The notes under the pieces are model-generated. The model made no database searches. It saw nothing but the letters and a program-made list of their open reading frames with translations, and was not told the origin of the DNA. A stretch of DNA of 64,000 nucleotides. Source: Methylobacterium terricola. Its GTDB lineage: Bacteria > Pseudomonadota > Alphaproteobacteria > Rhizobiales > Beijerinckiaceae. Position numbers and translations under genes: made by a program. The stretch lies in NCBI RefSeq assembly GCF_006151805.1, contig NZ_VDDA01000006.1, forward strand, positions 62,001 through 126,000, read 5' to 3'. This document shows, piece after piece, positions 46,757-54,633 of this stretch. The number at the start of each line of letters is the position of its first letter. Position 1 is the stretch's first letter.

Positions 46757-47284
46757 ATGTTCCTGTCGGAAGCGGAAGCCGAGGCCCGGCTGGACGAATT
46801 GCGGCGCCAGCGCGCCGCCCTCGACCGGGCCATCGCCGAGCACGAGCTCTATCTCGATCTCGGCCGCCGGCTCGCCCGGCCGGGGATCGCGGAGCCGGCC
46901 CGCCCCGTGCCCGTTCCGGCGGAGCCCTCGCGCCCGGACCCGGCGTCGCGTTCCGAATCACTCCATTCCAGGTCGGCCTCCGCCGAGCCCGCCCCGGCGC
47001 CCAGCCCCGCGCCTGTCCGGCCCGATCCCACACCGGATGCCGATCTTCCGGGCGCCGCCGCGCGCCGGGAGGGCCGCCGCCTGATCGAGGCGGCGGAGGA
47101 GATCCTGGCCGAGGCCGGGCGGCCGATGCACGCCGCCGAGATCTGGGAGCAGCTCGCCGCCCGCGGCCTGACCCTGCCGGGCCACGACCCGGTCGCGGCC
47201 CTCAACACCCGGCTGTGGAAGCGCGCGCAGGGTGGCGGCGTCTTTCGCCGCCTCGGCGACGCGGTCTACGGGCTCGCCTCCTGA
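46757..47284 (+). CDS. HARE-HTH winged-helix domain protein
   Basis: A 175-residue protein. Residues 1-40 form a coiled coil (EAEARLDELRRQRAALDRAI), residues 45-105 are Pro/Ala-rich linker, and the C-terminus is a HARE-HTH domain (AAEEILAEAGRPMHAAEIWE, LNTRLWKRAQGGGVFRRLGD). HARE-HTH domains bind DNA in chromatin factors, RNA polymerase delta subunits and restriction enzymes. ATG 46757 has AAGAGGG upstream. Its place after repA suggests a role with the replicon, perhaps copy control or segregation (inference). Confidence 0.75.
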   Translation: MFLSEAEAEARLDELRRQRAALDRAIAEHELYLDLGRRLARPGIAEPARPVPVPAEPSRPDPASRSESLHSRSASAEPAPAPSPAPVRPDPTPDADLPGAAARREGRRLIEAAEEILAEAGRPMHAAEIWEQLAARGLTLPGHDPVAALNTRLWKRAQGGGVFRRLGDAVYGLAS

Positions 47285-47505
47285 CACCGGCATCATCGAT
47301 GCCGGTCACCGTCTCGTGAGGCCATGGTCATGCGATCGGCGCCTCGCCTCATTCGACCCTTGATTTGGACCTGCCATGCGCCGCGCCTCCAAGTGTCCAA
47401 GTATCGTTCGCCGAAGGGGGCGCCGGCTCGGCGGCCTCGACGCCCCGGTGGTGGACCCGCGTGGCCGGTGCGACCCGCCCGGGCGCGAGGCCGTGACGTG
47501 AAGCC

Positions 47506-47673
47506 ATGACGCTGATCCGCTGCCTTGCCGGTCTCGTCCTCGCCCTCGCGGTTCTCCGCGGGGGCGTCGCCGCCTGGGGGAGCGCCCGCTCGGTGCAGGC
47601 AAAACCATACGGGATCCTGATACCGGGGCCGGTTCGTCCGCCTCGATCCCTTACGGGGTCCGGGACAGGTTGA
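47506..47673 (+). CDS. Possible small secreted or membrane peptide
   Basis: Not recognised. The 55-residue frame opens with a good signal or membrane segment (MTLIRCLAGLVLALAVLRGG, then VAAWGSARSVQA) followed by a Pro-rich tail with KPYGILIPGPVRPP. No strong ribosome site is present. Coding is possible but not proven. Confidence 0.35.
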   Translation: MTLIRCLAGLVLALAVLRGGVAAWGSARSVQAKPYGILIPGPVRPPRSLTGSGTG

Positions 47674-47714
47674 GGGTGCGGCCGCCGGACGGCCGCGCGA
47701 ACCCGATCCCCCCG

Positions 47715-47960
47715 ATGCCCCAACCCCTGATCCAAGCCTCGATCCAGGCCTCGATTCAGTCCGCCGCGCCGGCCCGTCTCCCGCTCGCCTTCCTGGTCGG
47801 CCAGAGCGCCGAGGGCCACTGGCTCGCGGTCGAGACCCACGGCCTCGGCGGCGGCATCTTCCGCAGCCGCCGGGACGCGCTGCACTACGCCGCCGCCGAG
47901 ACCGGCCGCCGGCCCGACGCCGTGCGCCTGTCCAGCACGCCCATCGCCCTCGTCCCATGA
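47715..47960 (+). CDS. Small hypothetical protein
   Basis: An 81-residue soluble protein of unknown function. The C-terminal two thirds look like a compact domain (PLAFLVGQSAEGHWLAVETH, GLGGGIFRSRRDALHYAAAE), a pattern that I associate with small uncharacterised rhizobial proteins. The ATG at 47715 is preferred over a GTG at 47670. The stop overlaps the start of the DapA-like gene by four bases, which supports a coupled operon. Confidence 0.6.
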   Translation: MPQPLIQASIQASIQSAAPARLPLAFLVGQSAEGHWLAVETHGLGGGIFRSRRDALHYAAAETGRRPDAVRLSSTPIALVP

Positions 47961-48892
47961 CGCCCCTGCACGGGCTCGGCGGCGCGCTCACCGCCCTGGT
48001 CACGCCCTTCGCGGCGGGCGGGACCCGTCTCGACGAGCGGGCGCTCGGCGACCTTGTCGCCTGGCACGTCGCGCAAGGGACCGAAGGCCTGGTGGTCGGC
48101 GGCGCCACCGGCGAGGGGCCGACCCTGACCGACCCTGAGCGCGACCGGGCCCTGCGCGTCGCCCTGGAGGCGGCGCGGGGCCGGGTGCCGGTGATCGCCG
48201 CCACCGGCAGCAACTGCACCCGCACGGCGATCGCCTGGACCCGGGCGGCCGCCGGGGCCGGGGCCGCCGCCGCGCTCGCGGTCACGCCCTATTACAACCG
48301 TCCGACGCAGGACGGGCTCGTCCGGCACTTCGCCGCGATCGCGGCGGCCGGGACCCTGCCGCTCCTCCTCCACGCCGTCCCGGCCCGGGCCGGGATCGAC
48401 CTCCTGCCCGACACCCTGGCGCGCCTCGCCGCCCTGCCGGGGATCGCGGGCCTCGTCGACGCGCCCGGCGACCTCGCCCGGCTCGCGACCGTGGAGCGGG
48501 CCGCCGGCCCCGGCTTCCTCCGGTATTCCGGCGACGACGCCACCGCCGCCGCCTACACGATGATGGGCGGGCGGGGCTGCGTCTCGGTCGTCGCCAACCT
48601 GGTGCCGGGCATCTGCGCCGCCCTCCAGCGCGCCGCCCGGGCCGGCGACCAGAGGCGCGCCCGGGCGCTCCAGGCCGGGCTGATGCCGCTGGTCGCCGCC
48701 CTGTCGCGGGAGACCGATCCGGGTCCGGTCAAGCTCGCCCTCGCGCTGCTGCGGCCGGGCTTCGCCCCCGACCTGCGCCTGCCCCTGGTGCGGCCACGTC
48801 CGGAGACGGAGGCGGCGCTGGCGGCGGCCTTGGCCGAGATCACGGCGACGGCCGCTTCCCGCGAAGACGCGGCGTGCCGGGCGGCGGGTTGA
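47957..48892 (+). CDS. DapA/NanA-family protein lacking the Schiff-base lysine
   Basis: A 311-residue TIM-barrel protein of the dihydrodipicolinate synthase family. The family blocks GGALTALVTPF, VVGGATGEGPTLTDPE, VTPYYNRPTQDGLVRHF (with the conserved Tyr) and LLHAVPARAG are clear. At the position of the catalytic lysine (normally GIKEATGD) the sequence reads GLVDAPGD, so the Lys is Val. The protein therefore cannot form the usual Schiff base and is unlikely to be the true DapA. It may be regulatory, structural or a changed lyase. It overlaps the preceding small gene. Confidence 0.8.
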   Translation: MTPLHGLGGALTALVTPFAAGGTRLDERALGDLVAWHVAQGTEGLVVGGATGEGPTLTDPERDRALRVALEAARGRVPVIAATGSNCTRTAIAWTRAAAGAGAAAALAVTPYYNRPTQDGLVRHFAAIAAAGTLPLLLHAVPARAGIDLLPDTLARLAALPGIAGLVDAPGDLARLATVERAAGPGFLRYSGDDATAAAYTMMGGRGCVSVVANLVPGICAALQRAARAGDQRRARALQAGLMPLVAALSRETDPGPVKLALALLRPGFAPDLRLPLVRPRPETEAALAAALAEITATAASREDAACRAAG

Positions 48893-49234
48893 CCGACGCC
48901 GCTCCCCGCGCTCCCGGCCGGGCGCTTGCCGCGCCGGCACGGTGGCGACCGATCCCGGCCCGGGCCTCCTCGGCGATCCCGCGGCGGTGCAGGCCGAGGC
49001 GGCACGAGGGGGATTCGGCGCGCTCGGGCGGGCGGGGCTGGAGGCCCGGGTCCGGGGGGGCCGAGTGTTCCGCGACGAGCGGGATCCGGCCCCCCGGTGT
49101 CCGAGAGGAGACGTTCCGTGGCCGACCCCTCCCGGAGGCGGGGAGCGCCTCGTCCTACGCCGGACCGCCGCTGTCCGGTTGCACGAGGAGCCGTCCGGTC
49201 ATACGTTGGGGTGGAAACGCCGAGGAGTGCAGCC
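48893..49234. other. Intergenic region upstream of the ABC-F gene
   Basis: No gene is supported here. The sequence is very GC-rich, and open frames are Arg/Gly/Pro-rich on both strands. It should contain the promoter and leader of the ABC-F transcript. Confidence 0.4.
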
Positions 49235-49339
49235 GTGAACAGCAGGATGAGCAACGCGATCCGCCTTGTCTCGACACCTGCCACGGTTGACCATGTCCAC
49301 CTTCCTCACGCTCGATTCCGTCTCCGCCCGGACGCCTGA
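49235..49339 (+). CDS. Possible leader ORF overlapping the ABC-F start
   Basis: A 34-residue frame begins at GTG 49235 with GAGGAG seven bases upstream, a better ribosome site than that of the ABC-F gene itself. It runs past the ABC-F start (49293) in another frame and stops at 49339. Small upstream frames of this type control some antibiotic-resistance ABC-F genes by ribosome stalling. The peptide ends in an Arg/His-rich stretch (HLPHARFRLRPDA). Confidence 0.4.
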   Translation: MNSRMSNAIRLVSTPATVDHVHLPHARFRLRPDA

Positions 49340-50861
49340 CCGCTCGCTTTTCCAAGACCTGACCTTCGCGATCGGGGCGGAACGCGTCGGGCTCGTCGGC
49401 CGCAACGGCTCGGGCAAATCCACTCTCCTGCGCATCATCGCCGGTCTTGCCGAACCGTCGTCTGGCGTCGTTCGGCGGACCGGGACGATCGGCGTTCTCC
49501 GGCAGGACATGCCGCAGGCGTGGACCCTGGCCGAAGCGCTCGGCGTCGCGGGCTCGGTGGAAGTGCTCGGCCGCGTTCTGGCGGGCACCGGTAGCGCCGA
49601 CGATTTCGACGCCGCGGACTGGACCCTGGAGACCCGTGTCAGCGCGGCGCTCGCGCTGGCGGGTCTTCCCGATCTTCCGCTGGACCGTCGCCTCCACGCC
49701 CTGTCGGGCGGCGAGCGGATGCGGGTCGGGATCGCTCGCCTCATCGTCGAGGCTCCGGACCTTCTGCTTCTCGACGAACCGACGAACGATCTCGACGCCG
49801 CCGGCCGCAGCGCGGTGCGAGCCCTGGTGCGGGATTGGCGCGGGGGCATCCTCGTCGCGAGCCATGACCGGGAGCTCCTGGAGGATGTGGGCCGCATCCT
49901 CGAACTGACGACGATCGGCATGCGCAGTTTCGGCGGGGGCTGGTCGGCCTTCGCCGCTGCGCGCGACGAGGATCGACGGCGCGCCAGCGCCGATCTCGAG
50001 CGCGCCGAGGCGGCCGTTCGCGCCGCGCGTCAGGCCGCGCAAGCCCAGCGCGAGGCGAAGGACAGGCGCGACAGGGCGGGACGCGCTTTCGCCGCCACGG
50101 GGTCCGGACCCAAGATCCTTCTGGATGCGCAAGCCGAGCGCGCGCAGAACAGTGGCGGGCGGGCGCAGGCGATCAACGAGCGGCGGGCGAGCGCTGCCCG
50201 TGCCGAGGCGGACGAGGCGCGTTCGCGCGTGGAGGTCCTGTCGCCCCTGACGATCAGGCTGCCGCCGAGCGGAATGCCGTCCGGCGCCAGGGTCCTTGCC
50301 ATGGACGGCGTTCTGGCCGCGACCGGCGATCGGCGCCTTGGCCCGTGGACGCTGCACATCGACGGGCCGGAACGGATCGCGCTCGGGGGAGCGAACGGGG
50401 CCGGGAAGACGACCCTCCTGCGCGTCGCCGCCGGTTTGCTCGCTCCCGTTGCCGGCACGGTGCACCGCGCCGAAGGGCGCATCGTCATGCTCGATCAGCA
50501 CGTCGCCGTGCTGGATTCCGGCCGCAGCATCCTCGACAACATCCGCCGTCTGAACCCGCATGCGAGCGACGAAGAGGCCCACGCCATCTGCGCCCGGTTC
50601 GCCTTCCGCAGCCGGGATGCGAACCGGGTCGTCGGCACGCTGTCCGGCGGCGAGCGTCTACGGGCGGGGCTCGCGGCGACCCTGTCCCGTTCCACCCCAC
50701 CCTGGCTCGTCATTCTGGATGAACCGACCAACCATCTCGACGTCGAGTCCCTCGCGCTTCTGGAGGACGCCCTGCGGGGCTTCGACGGCGCGCTCCTCGT
50801 CGTAAGCCACGATCCATCCTTCTTGGCGCGGATCAGGCTGGATCGCGTGTTCCAGGTCTGA
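49293..50861 (+). CDS. ABC-F family ATPase
   Basis: A 522-residue soluble protein with two ABC domains and no membrane segment. Domain 1: GRNGSGKST, LSGGERMRVGIARL, LLLLDEPTNDLD. Domain 2: GANGAGKTT, LSGGERLRAGLAATL, LVILDEPTNHLD. A charged linker of about 80 residues (residues ~215-300) joins them. ABC-F proteins act on ribosomes in translation quality control or antibiotic resistance. ATG 49293 begins MSTFLTLDSVSA. A leader ORF overlaps this start, hinting at translational control. Confidence 0.9.
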   Translation: MSTFLTLDSVSARTPDRSLFQDLTFAIGAERVGLVGRNGSGKSTLLRIIAGLAEPSSGVVRRTGTIGVLRQDMPQAWTLAEALGVAGSVEVLGRVLAGTGSADDFDAADWTLETRVSAALALAGLPDLPLDRRLHALSGGERMRVGIARLIVEAPDLLLLDEPTNDLDAAGRSAVRALVRDWRGGILVASHDRELLEDVGRILELTTIGMRSFGGGWSAFAAARDEDRRRASADLERAEAAVRAARQAAQAQREAKDRRDRAGRAFAATGSGPKILLDAQAERAQNSGGRAQAINERRASAARAEADEARSRVEVLSPLTIRLPPSGMPSGARVLAMDGVLAATGDRRLGPWTLHIDGPERIALGGANGAGKTTLLRVAAGLLAPVAGTVHRAEGRIVMLDQHVAVLDSGRSILDNIRRLNPHASDEEAHAICARFAFRSRDANRVVGTLSGGERLRAGLAATLSRSTPPWLVILDEPTNHLDVESLALLEDALRGFDGALLVVSHDPSFLARIRLDRVFQV

Positions 50862-51003
50862 TCTCCCCAGGTCTGATTTCCCTAAGACTGATTTCCCCAA
50901 GCCTGATCTCCCGGGGATCGGGCGTCGGCGTCCGCCTCACCGGCCGCCGAGGAACGGACGTTCCCGTGGCCCGCGACGGGTCCGCAGGCACGACCCCGCA
51001 TGG

Positions 51004-51303
51004 TCAGCCACGCGAACCGGCGTCCGACCCTTGCGCCTCGTGCGCCTCGCGCACGAAGGCGGCCCGCGCCTTCGCGTCGGGCGGGACGCCCCGCTCGCCG
51101 CACCAGGCCAGGAAGGCCTCCGGCTCGATCCGCACGCGGGCGACCGCGACGCCGCTGCGCGAGACCTCGCGCTCGACTTGGATCGCCGACATCTGCCAGG
51201 TCGCGTAGCTCTCGGGCAGGCCGGCATCGGCCATCACCGCGCGGAGGCGGGGATAGTCGCCCGGCTCGTACCAGGCGATGCCGACGCTCCGTGGACGCTC
51301 CAT
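51004..51303 (-). CDS. Small hypothetical protein
   Basis: A 99-residue soluble protein of balanced composition (VGIAWYEPGDYPRLRAVMAD, ATWQMSAIQVEREV, VRIEPEAFLAWCGERGV). I recognise the general pattern from uncharacterised Methylobacterium proteins but know no function. ATG 51303 opens the ordered part; upstream in-frame sequence is Arg-rich. Confidence 0.65.
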   Translation of the reverse strand: MERPRSVGIAWYEPGDYPRLRAVMADAGLPESYATWQMSAIQVEREVSRSGVAVARVRIEPEAFLAWCGERGVPPDAKARAAFVREAHEAQGSDAGSRG

Positions 51304-51397
51304 CGTGGTGATCCCGTTCAGCCCGGGCCGCCAGACCGCCCGCACCGGACAGTGCCGCCGGACCCGACCGGGACGCAACCGGAAACACGCGGGCAAG

Positions 51398-51500
51398 AAA
51401 AAAGGCCGCCCTTGCGAGGCGGCCCGAAGTCTAGGGAGGAAACGCCCAAAGAGGGCTGCATCGCCGCGACGCCATCGCTGCGATGCACAAACCTTGTCTC
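51398..51500 (-). ncRNA. Candidate alpha-r14/suhB-like small RNA
   Basis: Read on the minus strand, the region shows GCATCGC...GCGATGC, then the hairpin GCCC-TCTTT-GGGC, an unpaired stretch GTTTCCTCCCTAGACTTC, and a terminator (GGCCGCC, loop, GGCGGCC, then TTTTTT). The CCTCCC core is an anti-Shine-Dalgarno sequence. This order resembles the alpha-r14/suhB group of Hfq-linked sRNAs in Alphaproteobacteria (from memory, not searched). The 5' end is approximate and no clear promoter was found. No ORF explains the terminator. Confidence 0.5.
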
Positions 51501-51674
51501 ATGTTGCAGCGCACATAGCAACCGGGCGCCCCGCGCGACGGCCATGCTTGCGGCGCATGGCGGTGCGGGGCGACGGCTGGCCGGGGCGGCAAACCGCCTC
51601 TTGTTCCCGTCCGACGACCTGTTAGACGACACGTCTCCCTCGTGGACGTACCCTGTGGCGCTCCGGCTCCGCCG

Positions 51675-51742
51675 ACAGGCTGGACCGTGAGGGAGCTCGT
51701 GACGACGAGTTGGCGGTGGACCAGTTCTCCCCGCCAGCCTGT
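51675..51742. other. Possible structured RNA element
   Basis: ACAGGCTGG (51675-51683) pairs perfectly with CCAGCCTGT (51734-51742). Within it AGCTCGT pairs with ACGAGTT around GACG, and GGCGG can pair with CCGCC. The result is a three-way-junction-like fold of about 68 nt in a stretch with no gene. The strand is not decided. Confidence 0.35.
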
Positions 51743-51951
51743 GAGGCTCAGTGGGCCGGGTGGTCGCGGGAGGGTCGGCGCAGCGGGGAACAGGAACCGC
51801 GTCGCCGGCTGATGGCCCACACATTCATCCCCGCCCGGGGGCATCTCCCGCGGGAGCCGGGCCGGGTAGCGCGCCGCCGCGCCACTTCAAGAATTCCGGA
51901 AACAGCCACGCTTCGCTAACCATGTGCCGGTCCGCCGAGGCGTTCGCCGAG

Positions 51952-52003
51952 GGGGATCCCATGGGAATCGGGGATCCCATGGGACGTGGGATTCCATGGG
52001 AGC
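51952..52003. repeat. Three tandem palindromic GGGATCCCATGGGA repeats
   Basis: Units of 18, 18 and 16 bases start at 51952, 51970 and 51988 and share GGGAT(C/T)CCATGGGA, with CCCATGGG palindromic. They lie directly before a short open frame and include its likely ribosome site. Confidence 0.8.
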
Positions 52004-52007
52004 ACGC

Positions 52008-52247
52008 ATGAGAACGGCAGCGAGAGCCGACCGGTTCGTGGGCGGGTTTTCGGGCGCCGAGGCCCGCCGGCCCGACCGATCCTGCGAGATGCGGCGCGGT
52101 GCGGCGCAGGGTCGGGGACAGGCCACGGACAGGGGAACGGGCGAGCCCGTGCGGGAGATCTGGTCCGAGCAGGACAGCCGCGGCCTGACCGCGCGCGAGC
52201 TGATCCGCCTGGCCCAGGCGGTGCGGCTGCGCCCCGGGCGCGATTGA
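52008..52247 (+). CDS. Short basic protein, uncertain
   Basis: Not recognised. The 79-residue frame is Arg-rich at first and more ordered at the end (EIWSEQDSRGLTARELIRLA). ATG 52008 has GGGAG five bases upstream and a terminator-like hairpin follows 20 bases after the stop. Those signals favour a real transcript, but composition leaves doubt. Confidence 0.4.
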   Translation: MRTAARADRFVGGFSGAEARRPDRSCEMRRGAAQGRGQATDRGTGEPVREIWSEQDSRGLTARELIRLAQAVRLRPGRD

Positions 52248-52266
52248 TCGACCGCCCGGCGACACC

Positions 52267-52292
52267 GAAGGCCCCGCCGGCGCGGGGCCTTC
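52267..52292. terminator. Terminator-like hairpin
   Basis: GAAGGCCCCGC pairs perfectly with GCGGGGCCTTC around CGGC. The T run beyond is weak on the plus strand (CTCGTC). It stands between a plus-strand short frame and a minus-strand permease gene and could serve either. Confidence 0.55.
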
Positions 52293-52415
52293 CTCGTCAG
52301 GGTCGGTCCGGCACCGTGACCTCCTCCGCTCCTCGCCGCCGACGAGGCCGCAAGGACCGTGCCGACGGCGCAGGCGGGCGAGGATGCGGGTGCGACAGGA
52401 GATCGCCCGGCCGCC

Positions 52416-53714
52416 TCAGGCCGGCTCGTCGCGCAGGAGGTGGTAGAGCAGGATCGCCGCCGCGGTCGCGGTGCCGATCCCGCCGAGCGTGAAGCGGCCG
52501 AGGCCGACCGTGAAGTCGCCGGCGCCGAGGACGAGCGCGGTGCCGACGGTGAGCAGGACCCGGATGCGCGAGAAATCGACCCGGTTCTCGACGAAGATCC
52601 GCCCCGCCGCGGCGGTGATGAGCCCGAACACCACCACCGACAGGCCGCCGATCACCGGGCCCGGGATCACCAGGATCGCGGCGCCGAATTTCGGCGACAG
52701 CCCGAACAGGATCGCCACGATGCCGGCGACGGCGAAGACCAGGGTCGAGTAGATCCGGGTCACCGCCATCACGCCCATGTTCTCGGCATAGGTCGTCACG
52801 CCGGTGCCGCCGAAGGAGCCCGACAGCATCGTGGCGAGCCCGTCGCCGAGAAAGGCGCGGCCGAGCCAGGGGTCGAGGGTGCGCCCGGTCATCGCCCCGA
52901 TCGCCTTCACGTGGCCGAGATTCTCGGCGACCAGCACCAGGGCGACGGGGGCGATCAGCCAGATCGCGGCCGGCTCGAAGACCGGCGTCGTCATGTGCGG
53001 CCAGCCGAACCACGGCGCGTCGGCGATCCGCCCGAGATCCAGCGGCCTTGCCAACCCGAAGCCGTTCGCCAGCACGCCGTAGAGCAGGGTGGCGGCCACG
53101 GCCCCGATGAGGAGCGGCAGGCGCCGGGCCGCGCCCGGCAGGTAGGAGGCGGACAGGCCCACCGCCAGGATCGTGAACAGCCCGATCCCGACATCGAGGC
53201 CGGAGCCCGAGATGCCCTTCACGCCGATCGGCGCGAGGTTGAGGCCGATCGCCGCGACGATCGCGCCGGTGACGGCGGGCGGCATCAGCCGGCCGATCCA
53301 GGCATCGCCCGCCCGCATCACCACGATCCCGATCAGGGCGTAGACCGCGCCCGCCGCCACGATGCCCCCGAGGGCGACGGGCAGGTTCGGGTTCGGGCCG
53401 CTGCCCGAATAGCCGGTCGCCGCGATCACCACCGCGATGAAGGCGAAGCTGGAGCCGAGATAGCTCGGCACCCGGCCGCCGACCACGACGAAGAACAGCA
53501 GCGTGGCGATCCCGGAGAACAGGATCGCGAGGTTGGGGTCGAAGCCCATCAGCAGGGGCGCCAGCGCGGTCGAGCCGAACATCGCCACCACGTGCTGGAG
53601 CGCCAGCACGACCGTCTGGCCGAGCGGCGGCCGCTCGTCCGGCAGCACCACCGCCCCCCGGGCGAGCCGCCAGCGGGGAAAGCCCCGCGCCTCCGTCCGT
53701 TCCGCCGGTTCCAT
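52416..53714 (-). CDS. NCS2 family uracil/pyrimidine permease
   Basis: A 432-residue permease with about 14 hydrophobic segments. The N-terminal signature LGQTVVLALQHVVAMFGSTALAPLL and the substrate-site region VALVLVAENLGHVKAIGAMTGR are typical of the UraA/RutG branch of NCS2 transporters. GGTGVTTYAENMGVMAVTRI is the second conserved helix segment. No rut or pyrimidine genes lie next to it, so the exact substrate (uracil, thymine or xanthine) is inferred from family only. Confidence 0.85.
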   Translation of the reverse strand: MEPAERTEARGFPRWRLARGAVVLPDERPPLGQTVVLALQHVVAMFGSTALAPLLMGFDPNLAILFSGIATLLFFVVVGGRVPSYLGSSFAFIAVVIAATGYSGSGPNPNLPVALGGIVAAGAVYALIGIVVMRAGDAWIGRLMPPAVTGAIVAAIGLNLAPIGVKGISGSGLDVGIGLFTILAVGLSASYLPGAARRLPLLIGAVAATLLYGVLANGFGLARPLDLGRIADAPWFGWPHMTTPVFEPAAIWLIAPVALVLVAENLGHVKAIGAMTGRTLDPWLGRAFLGDGLATMLSGSFGGTGVTTYAENMGVMAVTRIYSTLVFAVAGIVAILFGLSPKFGAAILVIPGPVIGGLSVVVFGLITAAAGRIFVENRVDFSRIRVLLTVGTALVLGAGDFTVGLGRFTLGGIGTATAAAILLYHLLRDEPA

Positions 53715-53880
53715 CCTGTCTCCCCCCGATCCGTCTGGTTCGGGAGGGCCTTAGAGGATCGGGTGCGGGTCCGGAAAGGTCTTACAGATCGTGGCCGGGC
53801 TTGCGCCGGCCTACGGTCCCGGCCAGAGGGTCCGTCCAAGGATCCGTCAAAGGATCCGGCTCTGAGCGGGAGCGACAGCC

Positions 53881-54600
53881 ATGACCCCTTCGGACGAGAC
53901 GGCCGACCTCACCGTCATGATCTCGGGCGGCTTCGCGCTCGCCTACGCGGCGGCGCTGCCGGATTTCGAGCGCGCGACGGGGCTGGCGGTCCGGACCCTG
54001 TCCGGCGCCTCGCAGGGGCAGGGGCCGCGCACCATCCGCCACCAGCTCGCCCACGGCACCCGCGTCGACCTGGTGATCCTCTCGAACGAGGGCCTGCACG
54101 AGCTGATCCAGGACGGGCGGATCGTCGAGGGATCCGCGGTGGCGCTCGCCACCGCGCCGCTCGCCGCCGCGGTGCGGACGGGCGCGCGAAAGCCCCCGAT
54201 CGACACCGTCGCGGCGCTCGCCCGCACCCTGGCCGAGGCCCACCGCGTCGTGATGCCGGGCAGCACCAGCGGCCTGTTCATCCGGGACACGGTGTTGCCG
54301 CGGCTCGGCCTCGCCGGAGGCGTGCGGGTGACGATGCTGCCCCGCGGCACCGACTCCGCCGCCGCCCTGGCCGCGGGCGAGGCCGACCTCGCCCTCGGGC
54401 CGGTGAGCGAACTCGTCGACGTGCCGGGGATCGAGGTGGTCGGGCCGCTGCCGGACGCGGTCCAGCTGGTCCAGACCTTCGCGGCGGCGATCGTCGCGGG
54501 CGCGGGCGCGCCCGCGCCGGCGCGGCGGCTGATCGCCCATCTCGTCTCGGACGAGGCCGCGATCCGGCGGACCGGGATGGAGCCCGCCGGACGCGGGTGA
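53881..54600 (+). CDS. ModA-like substrate-binding domain protein without signal peptide
   Basis: A 239-residue protein with the molybdate-binding/solute-binding type II fold (LTVMISGGFALAYAAALPDFE, LVILSNEGLHELI, VVMPGSTSGLFIRDTVLPRLG, AGEADLALGPVSEL). Mature-type sequence begins within ten residues of the ATG, so no signal peptide is present and the protein is probably cytoplasmic unless the start is misplaced. No permease or ATPase accompanies it. It might be a cytoplasmic sensor; no ligand can be assigned. Confidence 0.7.
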   Translation: MTPSDETADLTVMISGGFALAYAAALPDFERATGLAVRTLSGASQGQGPRTIRHQLAHGTRVDLVILSNEGLHELIQDGRIVEGSAVALATAPLAAAVRTGARKPPIDTVAALARTLAEAHRVVMPGSTSGLFIRDTVLPRLGLAGGVRVTMLPRGTDSAAALAAGEADLALGPVSELVDVPGIEVVGPLPDAVQLVQTFAAAIVAGAGAPAPARRLIAHLVSDEAAIRRTGMEPAGRG

Positions 54601-54633
54601 GGGGCCGCACGCCGGCGCGCGACCCCGACAGGA

